A stretch of 64,000 nucleotides of DNA, from contig NC_065886.2 of assembly GCF_932274485.2 (NCBI RefSeq), positions 50,083,501 through 50,147,500 on the forward strand, in the 5' to 3' direction. The notes beneath the pieces are model-generated. The model made no database searches, was not told where the DNA came from, and saw nothing but the letters and a program-made list of their open reading frames with translations. The position numbers were made by a program, and so were the translations under genes. This DNA comes from Patella vulgata (lineage: Eukaryota; Mollusca; Gastropoda; Patellidae). Shown here piece by piece: positions 11,481 through 22,900 of this stretch (position 1 is the stretch's first letter; every line of letters starts with the position of its first letter).

Positions 11481-11800
11481 TCACAATAATGTTAATATAA
11501 CCATACATCTATACTTCAGTTTTAAACTGATTTAAAGGGCTAAAAACTGGCAACCACTTCCATTTATCATCATTTTACCAAAATCCATCAATTTATGCAA
11601 AATGTACAAATCATTCAACACGTGGTTTAAAGAGACACTTTGCTTGGAAAATATTTTCATACTTCCCATAAAATATTTATTAAATTAGAATTAATGTATT
11701 TATTTCCATCTTATGTTAGTATTTAAGATAGGTTTTTGTTTTTTTTTCAAATTGTCTCTTTAAGGTTATCTAGCTTGTTTATAGAGATCCACTTGTAATT

Positions 11801-12131
11801 CAATCTCATTAAAATACAGATCTATATTTCTTTTTGTTTTTTTATACTTCTGATGGCCTACATGAAGATCTGACCAGTTATTGTGGAAGGTTGCATCAGC
11901 GATCACATGAGCGGCTTCTGACCCTATGATGTCAGACAGTTGATTAATCAATCAGCGTTGATGTTTCTAGTGGGTTACCTACAGTTCTGGGCACTTCACG
12001 CCAAAAACTCGCCATAACAGACCGTTTCATCCAGAACATGGGTTATATAATGACCCTTCCAGATCCTAGTGTTGTAAAGACAAGTACTATAATAAATGAA
12101 ATGAAATAGGATCTGTGTTTTAATGAGATTG
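11801..12131. mobile_element. MITE family M1
   Basis: Left end CAATCTCATTAAAATACAGA and right end CTGTGTTTTAATGAGATTG are inverted repeats. The interior holds the family words GATTAATCAATCAGCGTTG and TAGTGGGTTACC. See 17070 for the family description. Confidence 0.8.
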
Positions 12132-12160
12132 TGTTTATAGAGATCAACAGGTATAAAATA

Positions 12161-12262
12161 CACAGTACAACATGTCACTGTATATCACAGTACAACATGT
12201 CACTGTATATCACAGTACAACATGTCACTGTATATCACAGTACAACATGTCACTGTATATCA
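12161..12262. repeat. 25-bp minisatellite, four copies
   Basis: Unit CACAGTACAACATGTCACTG plus TATAT, repeated at 12161, 12186, 12211 and 12236. Confidence 0.9.
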
Positions 12263-13360
12263 CACGGTCACAAATAATACTATTAAAATACCAAACAGGC
12301 TTTTTAAGCACAAAAATAACACATTTTCTACAACAGAAAAAACTTTTTGAAGAAACAACCCAATATTTATTGAAATGCCATGAAACATTTCAGCTATTTA
12401 CCTCATTCATCTATTTAACTACTTGAAAGACATTTCCTATCTCAATGCCTTAAAGCACATTATTTCATACATTTTAACCCAATAATCCTGGACTCAGTAA
12501 GGATGATGATATATTTAAGAAACTGTCCTATTTCCCACTTCCAATGTCTTAAAGAAACTACCACTGTGTTTGAATTGTAGATTCAGTTTGATACAATTGA
12601 ACATGTTTTTTTTTTAGCACTATGTCAAGATAAGTATTTTATATAGCACTAGATATAGATTAAATACATGAAAGAAAAGAATAAATTAAGTAGCATACTA
12701 GAATTATCACCACCAACATCAATAATCAAAGCAATAATTCAAATATTCTCATGAACATTTATAATTTAAATAAGATGTTTTCCTTCTTGATTTGGGAAAT
12801 TCTACATCGGCATATGATAATAGATGATTAAGAACAATTATCCATTGATATATATGTACGGTATGTAGAACCACATTATCAATGATCCTGTCTGTGTCTT
12901 TATTAGCCAGCCTCAAGACTCAGAATTTAAACAATTATTTTTAAAAACCAATCATGTTTGAATTTAAATTTTGCCATTTTGTAGTCAGAAAAGGTTTGGA
13001 TTTATACACTGAGTTTTAACAACACTATTTATTATGTATATTCAGTATTGATCTTCTCTAATTTACCCACATACCTTTTTTTTAAAACTTTGACAGTTAG
13101 TAAACTGGGTTAGATTTTATGGTCCCCTGTATAACAAAGTCTTCATTTAGAAAATGCATCTAGTATAGTCTCTATCATCCAGAACATTATTCTAAGAATG
13201 TCCTCTGTACGTTGAAGATTAGGAGGTTCTGGGTGACCGAGACTAGTATAATATACATGAAAAGCACTTTTACAAAATATAATAAACACTGTCAAACCTA
13301 CCTTTTCTAAAACACATTTTAGTCTCCATTTTAGTTTTAAAATCATTGATATTATATTTA
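12263..13360. other. intergenic AT-rich, nothing recognised
   Basis: No gene or repeat family identified. Confidence 0.4.
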
Positions 13361-13512
13361 AAGGTCACCGAAAAAGCTTCAAATTTTTTTTTAAATAATG
13401 CAAGTAATTATGTCAACATATCCTTTCCATAATTATAACACAAACCTGAATGTCGTGTTATACTTATGGAAAAGATATGTTGACTTATGAAGCTTTTCTG
13501 GTGACCTTTAAT
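13361..13512. mobile_element. small palindromic element (hairpin MITE)
   Basis: TTAAAGGTCACCGAAAAAGC at the left reappears inverted at the right (GCTTTTCTGGTGACCTTTAA). An inner pair around TCAACATATC and GATATGTTGA extends the arms to about 60-65 bp with a short loop. Confidence 0.7.
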
Positions 13513-15620
13513 TTCATTATTTTATTTTTACCCCCAAATGAGATGGTTTATCATGCTTTAGAAAAGAGCTCTTCATAAATAGTTACCTTGCTAATGTTTA
13601 GATTCACAGACTAGAATTTAAACTGCTAACCCTTTCAATACATCTATTAAAAAAGTTAATGGAATATAAATAAACTTATACATTTAAATATATAAAACAT
13701 CACAGTATATTATAATTGATATAGATATATTTACATACCAGCAATATAATATATAATATAATATATAATAAACATACTTGTATACAAAGACAAAATATCA
13801 CTCTTACAAATAATATACACAATAAAAACATATTTATCAAATTAAAAGTCTTATTTATACAGATTCCAGGTATTACAACCCATACATTTGACATGGTGAA
13901 GATGATACACATTAAGCAACTTAAATACCATATAATAATATTACTGCACACCAGAAAATATGTCTCAATATTCTAATTAACAATCAAGACAAAAACAAGA
14001 CGGTGCACTTAGCAGTAAAAGTTTAAAAATCATTCTCAATGAAAAATTTGCAATTACGTATGATTTTTATACTTAAATTGTTTAGAGAAATCCACAGTAA
14101 ATGGTAAACATACACTTTCAGAATATACACAATCAAAAGCATTTTGGTCCAGAAATAATTAAAATTGATCAATACCAAGGTCCATATTACTTTCTATTGA
14201 TTTCACACTGAATAGATTATTTCTCTGTAATCAGATTTTAATTTTATAGATTTTGTAAACTACAATAATAGACCTTCCAGTTTACTAAATGTCATTGTGC
14301 TTGATAACGATAAGAGAATACTTATGGAAACGTCATGCTTGTGTATAATAAACCAGTGATCGTTGTCCCATATAACTGTGTTAGTTCTGTAATGTTTCCA
14401 ATCGCTAAATGCCACTAAAGGATTACATATTATGAAACTTGGATCTTTAATAGCTGTATTAGTCTAAAAATAATGGTTCAATTGTGGTCAGTGTAAATTT
14501 AGCTACATTCAACATCCTCTTCCAATGATATAAACATGCCAGGGCCATATATAAAATCGTTAGGTGAGCCTCATTTAAATTCAATTAAATTCAAGCCCTG
14601 AGATTTTGGTTTTGGTTTCTTAATGAAATACTAAATAATCCATTTGATTATATTAGATATTCTCTGAAAAATACAAATGGTATCGGCAGCTTTAAATGTC
14701 TCAAAAATATGTTAGGCCTTTTTTTGTCTCTCTTTCTTACTCTGCTAGAAATAAACTGGAAAGAAAAAAGAGGAATACCTGCAAAGTAAGCCTACCCTAC
14801 AATGAAGGCCTGAAAATATAAATACCTGCAAAGTAGGCCTACTCTACAATGAAGGCCTGAAAATAGCATTTTTACTTTTTTCATAAAAACAAAATACATT
14901 TAACTTGGTAACCCGGTAACACATGGTAACACATGGTAACACATGGTCCTGTAAACTTTTCATAAAGATCTTTTGAATTATATATTTTAGGAATTAACAT
15001 AACAAACATGGTCATGAAAACTGTTCATTAAGATCTTTTAAATTACATATTTTACAGGTAAGATATTATAAGCTTTACAATATATATGAAGCAAACCGGT
15101 TAAATTGTTGAGTAGTTGCTGAGTGGAATTAATATAAGTAATACATGTATAAAATAAAACTCTATCTACAAATAAATAAAACAAAAATATATTGGTCTTA
15201 TTCTAGAATTGGTCAATAAATAATCAGATATTTTATACAATACTATATTTGGAGTTTTTGTTTCTGAATTTAAACTGGAATATTTCCATACCCTGGATGA
15301 ATCTGACTGTAAGAAGCCATATCTCATCATAATATCATGGTATGATTTGTGTTAAATATTAAATTAATCTTTGAGACAGGTGAAAACTTTTGTCATAGAT
15401 ACATATGTGAGGTAATAAACAAAAGCTTTTAATATCTGAGAAATAAATGTTGAGATTTGGGCATTACCCTGACATTTATATCCAAATGAAAAAAAAATCT
15501 CAACATTCAAATTTGTTCTTCTTCTTTACTTCAATATAAGAAAAAACACCAAATTTGACCAATTTTTTCTCAATGTACAATATTTCTGGATTGATGATTG
15601 GAAATTACAAGTTATTTGTT
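13513..15620. other. AT-rich intergenic with minor tandem duplications
   Basis: Contains a two-copy 47-bp repeat (14774-14867, unit starting AATACCTGCAAAGTA) and three copies of ACACATGGTA (14920-14945). No coding sequence recognised. Confidence 0.5.
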
Positions 15621-15624
15621 TGAG

Positions 15625-16648
15625 TTAACCCTTTCAATGCTAGACGTAAATCCACTGCCTGTGCTAGACCCTTTAATGAGGAAAAAAGGGAGGTTGGAAC
15701 TGAATGCCAAGCAGTACTTATGGAAGCTTTTATGAAAAATCTTTTTGTCTGTTGGGATGGGCATGAGGTTGGGCTAAGAGGAAAAAATAGAATTTTGGAA
15801 ATTTGCATAATAATGTAGTCACGTGACGTCATGGCGGCCATTTTGGATTTCTCATTTCACACTAAAGCTAACACGAAAACGAATTTTTCTCCATGAAATA
15901 CTTAAAAGATATTGTTTTTTTTACTGGATTTTGATAAAGATATATAAAATGAACAAAAATATCAATAGGAGCCATGAGCAATGCCGCCGCGAACACGCGC
16001 ATCACGTCTCCCGCTGCCATGACCACGTGCGGATTGCAATACCTTGTTTTTACTTTCACTTTCATCCCCAAGTCCCATATCATTATCAATATAGTCAGTC
16101 AATAGATCTACACGTTCGGGAATCAGGAATTACCTACGTATTTTACGATCCAGCAGGTCAGCATTATTATCAACATCAGAATTATTGTCAGAATCTACTG
16201 CAGACACAGGGCTATCATGTTCACACTGGGCTTGTTCATCATGCACGGGAGACATAGCTAGCCATGGGCGGAACGTCGCGCAAAAAATCACACACTTCAT
16301 AATACCAATCACTGTCCTGACTACTATCATTATCAAGTAACTGGAAACGAATTATGTGTATCACCCGCCTCGAAATTGTCCACATGTTGGTCAGCAAGAC
16401 GTCATTCACGACTTCGTCGAGAGTGCATCGTCTACGTTGTCACAATGCACTCCGCCATTTTACGGTTTGCTGCTTTGAAACACGTGGAAATATGTTCTAG
16501 TGTATAGAAAATACAATAGATGGCACTTGCAGTCACGGTACTAATTTTAGCGAGGGCTTTACTGAGTACACGGTAATACCGGGTACGGGCATTTTACCGA
16601 CATTTTATAATACCCGGTACTACCGGGTATACGCAGTGAAAGGGTTAA
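15625..16648. mobile_element. piggyBac-type non-autonomous element, TTAA-flanked
   Basis: TTAA at both ends (15625-15628 and 16645-16648) encloses 1016 bp starting CCCTTTCAATGC and ending, inverted, CCCTTTCACTGC. TTAA target sites with CCCTTT termini are the piggyBac signature. Subterminal palindromic TACCCGGTA words lie near the right end. A minus-strand frame near 16434 reads RRRCTLDEVVNDVLL followed by an acidic stretch, possibly a worn transposase N-terminus, but there is no catalytic DDD domain. Best read as an internally deleted derivative. Confidence 0.75.
15820..15846. promoter_or_regulatory. E-box, CRE and YY1 motif cluster
   Basis: Overlapping CACGTG (15820-15825), palindromic CRE TGACGTCA (15824-15831) and a two-sided YY1-like ATGGCGGCCATTTTGG (15831-15846) sit back to back inside the piggyBac-type element. 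Such clusters are common in housekeeping promoters; activity here is inferred from motifs only. Confidence 0.4.
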
Positions 16649-17069
16649 AGCTTGATATTACAAATTAATTTATGAAATTATTTCAAACTTTGACTTCAAT
16701 TCCAAATTTTCTGAGATTTTAAACTATGTTATAGGGATTTTTTATAGAAGCCGTCCCAGTTCAGTGAATCAAACAGATTAATTCTATGTGGAAAACTTCT
16801 AGAAACCCTTTTTCCCCTCCTTAACAACTTTCAGTTTCCATGTTTTTTGGTGACATGTACAACATTGTAAATCAAATACAACCTGAACAGTAAAATTCTT
16901 TAAATGAATGGTGTAATAAGTATATCTCAATATTTTGAGCTGAAACTTTCTGACAAACTATTTCGTCTATTTTTTTTTAATTTTGGCGTTTAATTTGTGA
17001 AATCTGGGACCGCCCCTTTAATATATCAGTGACGCATCTGACATAAGATCAGATCAATAAATTTCTCTC

Positions 17070-17420
17070 CAAATCTGATTAAAATACATATCTATATTTC
17101 GTTTCGTTTTTTTTTTTTTACACTTTCGATGGCCTCTAGTCCCTCTACTACATGAAGATCTGACTGGTTATAGTGGAAGGTCGTGTCAGGGGCATACAAC
17201 AGCTTTTGACCCTATGACGTCAGACACTTGATTAAACAATCAGCGTTGATGTTTCTGGTGGGTTACCATAACAGACCATTTCATTGGCTAATTCCTCACA
17301 TCATCCAGAACGTAGGTTATATAACAACGTTTCCAGATCCTAGTGTAGTAAAGACAAGTAAACCCCAATTTTGAACTATAAAAAACGAAACGAAATAGGA
17401 TCTGTGTTTAAATCAGATTG
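17070..17420. mobile_element. MITE family M1, reference copy with 9-bp target duplication
   Basis: About 350 bp with imperfect inverted ends of about 40 bp (CAAATCTGATTAAAATACAT and, inverted, CAATCTGATTTAAACACAGA, continuing into TTTCGTTTCGTTTTTT). Flanked by perfect 9-bp direct repeats ATTTCTCTC (17061-17069 and 17421-17429). Non-coding. A 9-bp duplication fits the Mutator-like group, but no transposase is present to prove it. Other copies at 11.8, 18.4, 22.7, 27.7, 29.9 and 43.4 kb. Confidence 0.82.
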
Positions 17421-17501
17421 ATTTCTCTCTTGATAAAAGCTGTCAGTTTGCAGACAGGAGATTACATTTTGCTAAGCAACCGAAAAAAGTAGATTGGTGA
17501 T

Positions 17502-19982
17502 CTACACCAGTCCACTTGCCAATTTCTGGTTTCCTAAACCACGGAACTTTTCAAAGGTGTCATCTTCTTCGGAATCACTATCATTAGAATCAGACTTGTC
17601 ACTTGTAGCCATGTCTGTGTTTGGAATATCTGTTGAATGGATATCTTCACTCGATTTAAACTCTTCATTGTCATCATCCACAAGACATTGTTCGGTATCT
17701 TCCATTGATTCTTCAAATTCCTCAACGTTTTTAAGTCTTTCTTCTTGTTCTTGATCCAAACAGTGTTGTAAACCAGCACAATAATGTAATAATAACATCA
17801 TCAATGCTTCAACTTTCTCTTCAGATTTAACAAGATGCTGTTGTATAGCTTGTTTCTGTGCAGGGTCATTTGTTTCCTGTAATTCCTTCGACCATTCCGA
17901 TTTATTTTCAGCTTCTTCATCTATTTCAAGTTGTAATTTGGACACCTAAATTTAAATTGAATATAGAATCAAAATATATATAGAGAGAGAGAAATGGGGT
18001 TTAACGTCCACTCGACACACAACCAGGTCATTTCGAGACTAACATATGGTTCAATTTTATTTCAATAATTCTCTTGCACATAGGGGTCTTTAACAGCAGG
18101 AGGAAACCAGAGGACCCAGAGAAAGTCCACAAGGTTGGACAGGCGACCCTACTCCTTGTCATGTACAACCGGGCAATGTAAACCACACCAGTTGACTCAA
18201 TGACAGACCTTATGATACAACGTGCACACGCTAACCATTCGGCCATCCAACCCACCTCAAAATACATATAAATCTCTAAACTGGAAGGTTGATCTTTACA
18301 ATGTCAAGGTTTATAAAATGCAGAAGATGACGAGTCCTGAACAGTTATTATGAGATGAATAGCAAATTGAATGCAATCATTTATGTCATAAATTTTTAAT
18401 AAATATATATATCCTTCTATCTGATTAAAGTACACATCTATATTTCATTTCGGTTTTTATACTTTCGATGGCCTACACTACATGGAGATCTGACAAGTTG
18501 TACACAAAGGTCGTGTCAGGTGTCATATGAGCTGCTTTTGACCTTATGACGTCAGACAAGTGGCTTTTGACCCTATGACATCAAACACTTGATTAATCAA
18601 TCAGCCTTGATGTTTCTAGTGGTTTACCCACAGTTCCGTGCATCGCCCGCCAAGAAGTCGCCGTAACAGACTGTTTCATTGGCTAATCCCTCATATCCAC
18701 CAGAAAGCCAGTATATAACAACTCTTCCAGATCCTAGTGTAGTAAAGACAAGTAAAACGAAATGAAATAGGATCTGTGTTTATATCATATTGTATATCCT
18801 CTTACCATTTCATCCAGTTTAATTTTACGTTCTGTTATAGATAAATGTGTAAATAATTCCCGTCCTGTCTCTTTAGCAGCAGTTACAACCAATTCATCTA
18901 AATTTTGACCTTTCACCTGTCTTTCATGCATTTCTTGTAATGCAGCATTCTGTTCAGCATCGGAATCTTCATCACTTTGTTCTTCCTGCTTTCATAGATA
19001 AATACAAACAAAAATGAAGGATAAAACAGACAAACACCAAGAATTAGGCTACTTTTTATAAATATCAAATCCATCCATTTAAAGGGGCATTAGGTCAGAT
19101 TAGATAAAGAGCTTGCAGTTCTCACTAGAATGGTTAAAAACTAGATAATGTAAAGGGAATATACTGAAAATTTCAGTCAAATTACTTCAATCTGAACCAA
19201 GATATTAGCAGTCTTGATCATCATTACTAAAGTCGGTACGATAAAAAAACAGTCTCGATTATCCATTTTTGCATTTAATCATCAATGAGCGTTGAGCAAC
19301 AGATCGGATTCAAATCCAGTGAAAATCGAACACATAAGATGGCATCAAGATTTGATTATGGTCTTTTCATGTTAATAAATGTCTAATTAATAAATTTATA
19401 TAACATTTCAGGCCTAAAGAAAGACTTGCAATAGCCAGATTTAGCCTTTGCATAATGTATGTTTAAGCAAAAGGAACTACAGGCTTAATACTCAGTTATC
19501 AAGTAATGTAAATATGGTTAGAGTAAAATTAAAAGCATTTGACATACCAGTAGTTTAGCGGCACCATCACCAGACTCTAATATAACTCTAGGTATTGGAC
19601 CCTTCTTAAACATTCTAGGTGATGGCGTTAAACTTGGTGACCGTTTAGTTTCTGGTTCTACGTTAGATTTCAGATTCAAAGTTGCTGTAAAATAATAGAA
19701 TTAAGTACAATGTGATTTTAATACAACTTAAAATTTGGACAAATAATTTCATTTAAAACAAAGCAGGTACTCATTAATTCTGATTTGAAAAAGAATAACT
19801 TTGAATTGGTATACTTACTAGGAACATTCTTTTTCTCAATGGGCTGATTATCTTTTCTAAATTTACTGAGTAATTTACTTTTAGCGACACCTTCTTTATA
19901 TTCCTGTACTTTCTTTAATCTTGATATAATTACAGGTGTACTCCATTTTTTATCAGGTTTATCTCGATGTTTAACTCCATCT
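17502..19982 (-). CDS. PDZD8: PDZD8 exons 18-21: linker, coiled coil, acidic tail
   Basis: Residues about 779-1086. Exons 18-19 encode a basic, proline- and serine-rich linker (SPSLTPSPRMFKKGP). Exons 20-21 encode a heptad-rich helix (TERKIKLDEM, then VSKLQLEIDEEAE) and EKVEALMMLLLHYCAGLQ, matching the human SGERLQALTLLMIHYRAGIE helix. The end is an acidic D/E/S-rich tail (DKSDSNDSDSEEDD) and FEKFRGLGNQKLASGLV. In the vertebrate protein the C-terminal coiled coil binds GTP-loaded Rab7; retention of this part supports the same role here (inference). Confidence 0.9.
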
Positions 19983-22900
19983 CTGTCAAATTAAATACAA
20001 TTAAATAAATATTTCTATATGCAAGGGATTCAAGTTTCCATGTATAGTTCCCACTTCTATCAATCAAATATCTTAAAGATTTCCCAAAAGTATTTATCAG
20101 GTGGTTATTTCCAAATTTAGTATGGAAAGTATAGACACCCAATCTTGCTAGAAAAATACTGGATTACCTGAAAAACACCCATGGGGCAAGCACTGAGCAA
20201 AAATGTCAGGGTATCACTAACTGGCAACCTGACTGTTGTCTGCCAGCTTATTATGTGCTAGCTTGACTGAGGGAGTGGTTGTTATTTCTTGATGAAATGG
20301 TTAGGCGGTTTTAGGAACATAGAGGGGTGTCAACATACAAAAAGAAGTTGACAGAAAATAATAAAGAATTTACTTAGGCCTCAATATGTAAGATAAATGG
20401 ACAGTAAGTAAAGAAAAATACATTCTGAAAAATGGACCCTCCCTCAATGAATTGAGCTGACAGACATGGCGGTATCTCCTGGCAAATACAAAGTATTGAG
20501 AGGGATTTGTAGCAAATTTTTGATAGATTAATCAGTTTGAATATGTTTTCAGTCCAAATACATCATAAAATCACACAGTTTGTATGCAGGAAAGTATCTT
20601 TAAAGTAATGATGCATCATATGTATTTTTCGCTATAAATTTCCAACATGAGTTTCACAAAAGATATTCAGGTTAATTTGAGGGTTTCTCATTTTATGTTT
20701 TTAATCATGAGACAGGATATTAATAAAATATATTATATTGGATTATCTATTATACTGATACAAGTCTATATATACAGAATGTAATATGAAGATTTAACAG
20801 AGTATGACCAGGAAAAATCATGAGATTGGCATATATTCCATACATGTGTAGAAAATTCCTAACAAGGATAATGAATATCCATTAATTAATTAGTAAAAAA
20901 ATATTACGTTTTTATTATTGTTGATTGTCATAAGAATATGCTTTCTATTATTTAAACCACAGATAAACAGAACAGTAAGTTATATTCTCATGTCAAAACT
21001 TTTTTGTTTACTAAATTAAATCATCTTAAGTAGGTCAAAGCATACTTTTTTCTGACTTTCCAAGAAATACATTATAATTATACTCTGATATTTTTAGAAA
21101 AACTATGTGTAGATGTAGATGTGGGGATTATTATAAAATCACATGTACCGTTAATTATCACATCAATAATTTTTATTAAAATTCAAATAAACAACTTACT
21201 TAGTACAAAGTGTATCAGCTTGACATTTTTCAACACATTTTTTATGACAAATCATAGAACATTGATCACATTGAAATGCTACTTTTAACCAGATCTGTAA
21301 AGAGAAAATATTATAGTTATTCTCAATACATCTTGTATTATCATCATCAACAATGACATATTATTATTATATACATTTATAAGGAAGAGAGAGAAATGGG
21401 GTTTAACGTCCACTCAACGCAAACCAGGTCATTTCGGGACTAACATATGGTTCAATTTTATTTCAATAATTTGCTTGCGCGTAGGGGACTTTAGCAGTGG
21501 GAGTGAACCAGAGGACCTGGAGAAAACCCACGAGGTTGGACAGACGACACTACTCCTTGTCACGTACAGCCGGGGAATTGAAACCACGCCGGTTGACCCA
21601 ATGACATACCTTATGATGCATCGCACATGCACTGACCATTCGGCCACACCCATATACATTTATAAAGAAATAAGCTAAGCAGATTTTATATAAAATCAAC
21701 GTAAAATTACTTACCTTTTTACCACAGAAATTACAATATGTAGCAGATGGAAACTGTGCACCATTAAACTGATGTAGTCCCTCCACTGGTCTATTAAAAT
21801 AAATATATTTCATTACAAGCCCCTCCTGACTTACAGATATAAATAGTATGCATTGTACATTAAATATACATAGATAACAATAAAGTATAAATATCCCCAC
21901 CCCTTGATTGCAATAAGCTAGGAGATGTACAAGACATGTATATTAATACATGCTATAATAGTTTAAAAATAGATAACGAAAAAGGAATATTATTAATGTT
22001 TGAAGAATAGCGTAGTCTCGATTTTGATTGCCACTGTTACTACTATAAAAAACAAAGTCTTGATTATCTATTTTTAAATCAAATTATTAAATGGGGATCA
22101 TGATAAAATCCTTTAAAAATCACAACCATCTGATGTTCTAGAGAGTTGATTATGGTTCTGCAGTGTGAATAAATGTCTAATTAATAATTCATATAACAAC
22201 TAACATCCGCAAAATTGGGTCTATGTTGGTATTCATATGATTTTGGCTTTCTCCGATATCAATGTGTGATTCTATTAACGTTTTACAGGTGACGAAATAA
22301 TATTATATTTATACTTACAGTTGATTATCTTTAATTGTAGATTTCTCTTCTTTTAATGTAGATTCTTCTATAATACTGGCATCTAATGGTACTTTAGTTA
22401 TAGATTGTCTATCACTATCAACTAAATTACTTGGTGAAAACTTTACTAATAATGTCAAATCTCCATAACATAACTGAGAATCAAATCCTGGTAGACTAGA
22501 ATATTTTTCAGTCTTAGAACGACTGAAATGGATTTAATAGGAAATGGTAAAACAGACTTAATTTGTTATGTTATACTATGTTAACATATGAAATCTTATT
22601 AAATGCACTTATTATAAATAGGTTTACAAATAAATCTATAGTAGGAAACTCCATTGATATGTCAATCTGACTAAAACACAGATCCCATTTCGTTTTGTTT
22701 TTTATAGTTCAAAATTCCATTTTATATGTCTTTACTACACCAGGATCTGGAAGATTTGTTATATAACCCGCTTTCTGGATGTTATGAGGGATTAGCCAAT
22801 GAAACGGTCTGTTACGATGAGTTTTTGGCATGAGGTGCACGGAACGGTTGGTAACCCACCAGAAACGTCAACACTGATTGGTTAATCAAATGTCTGACGT

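Noticed and set aside
15823-16257. 144-codon frame as a protein gene
   Set aside because: Sits inside the piggyBac-type element, His/Tyr-rich without a known domain; probably chance.
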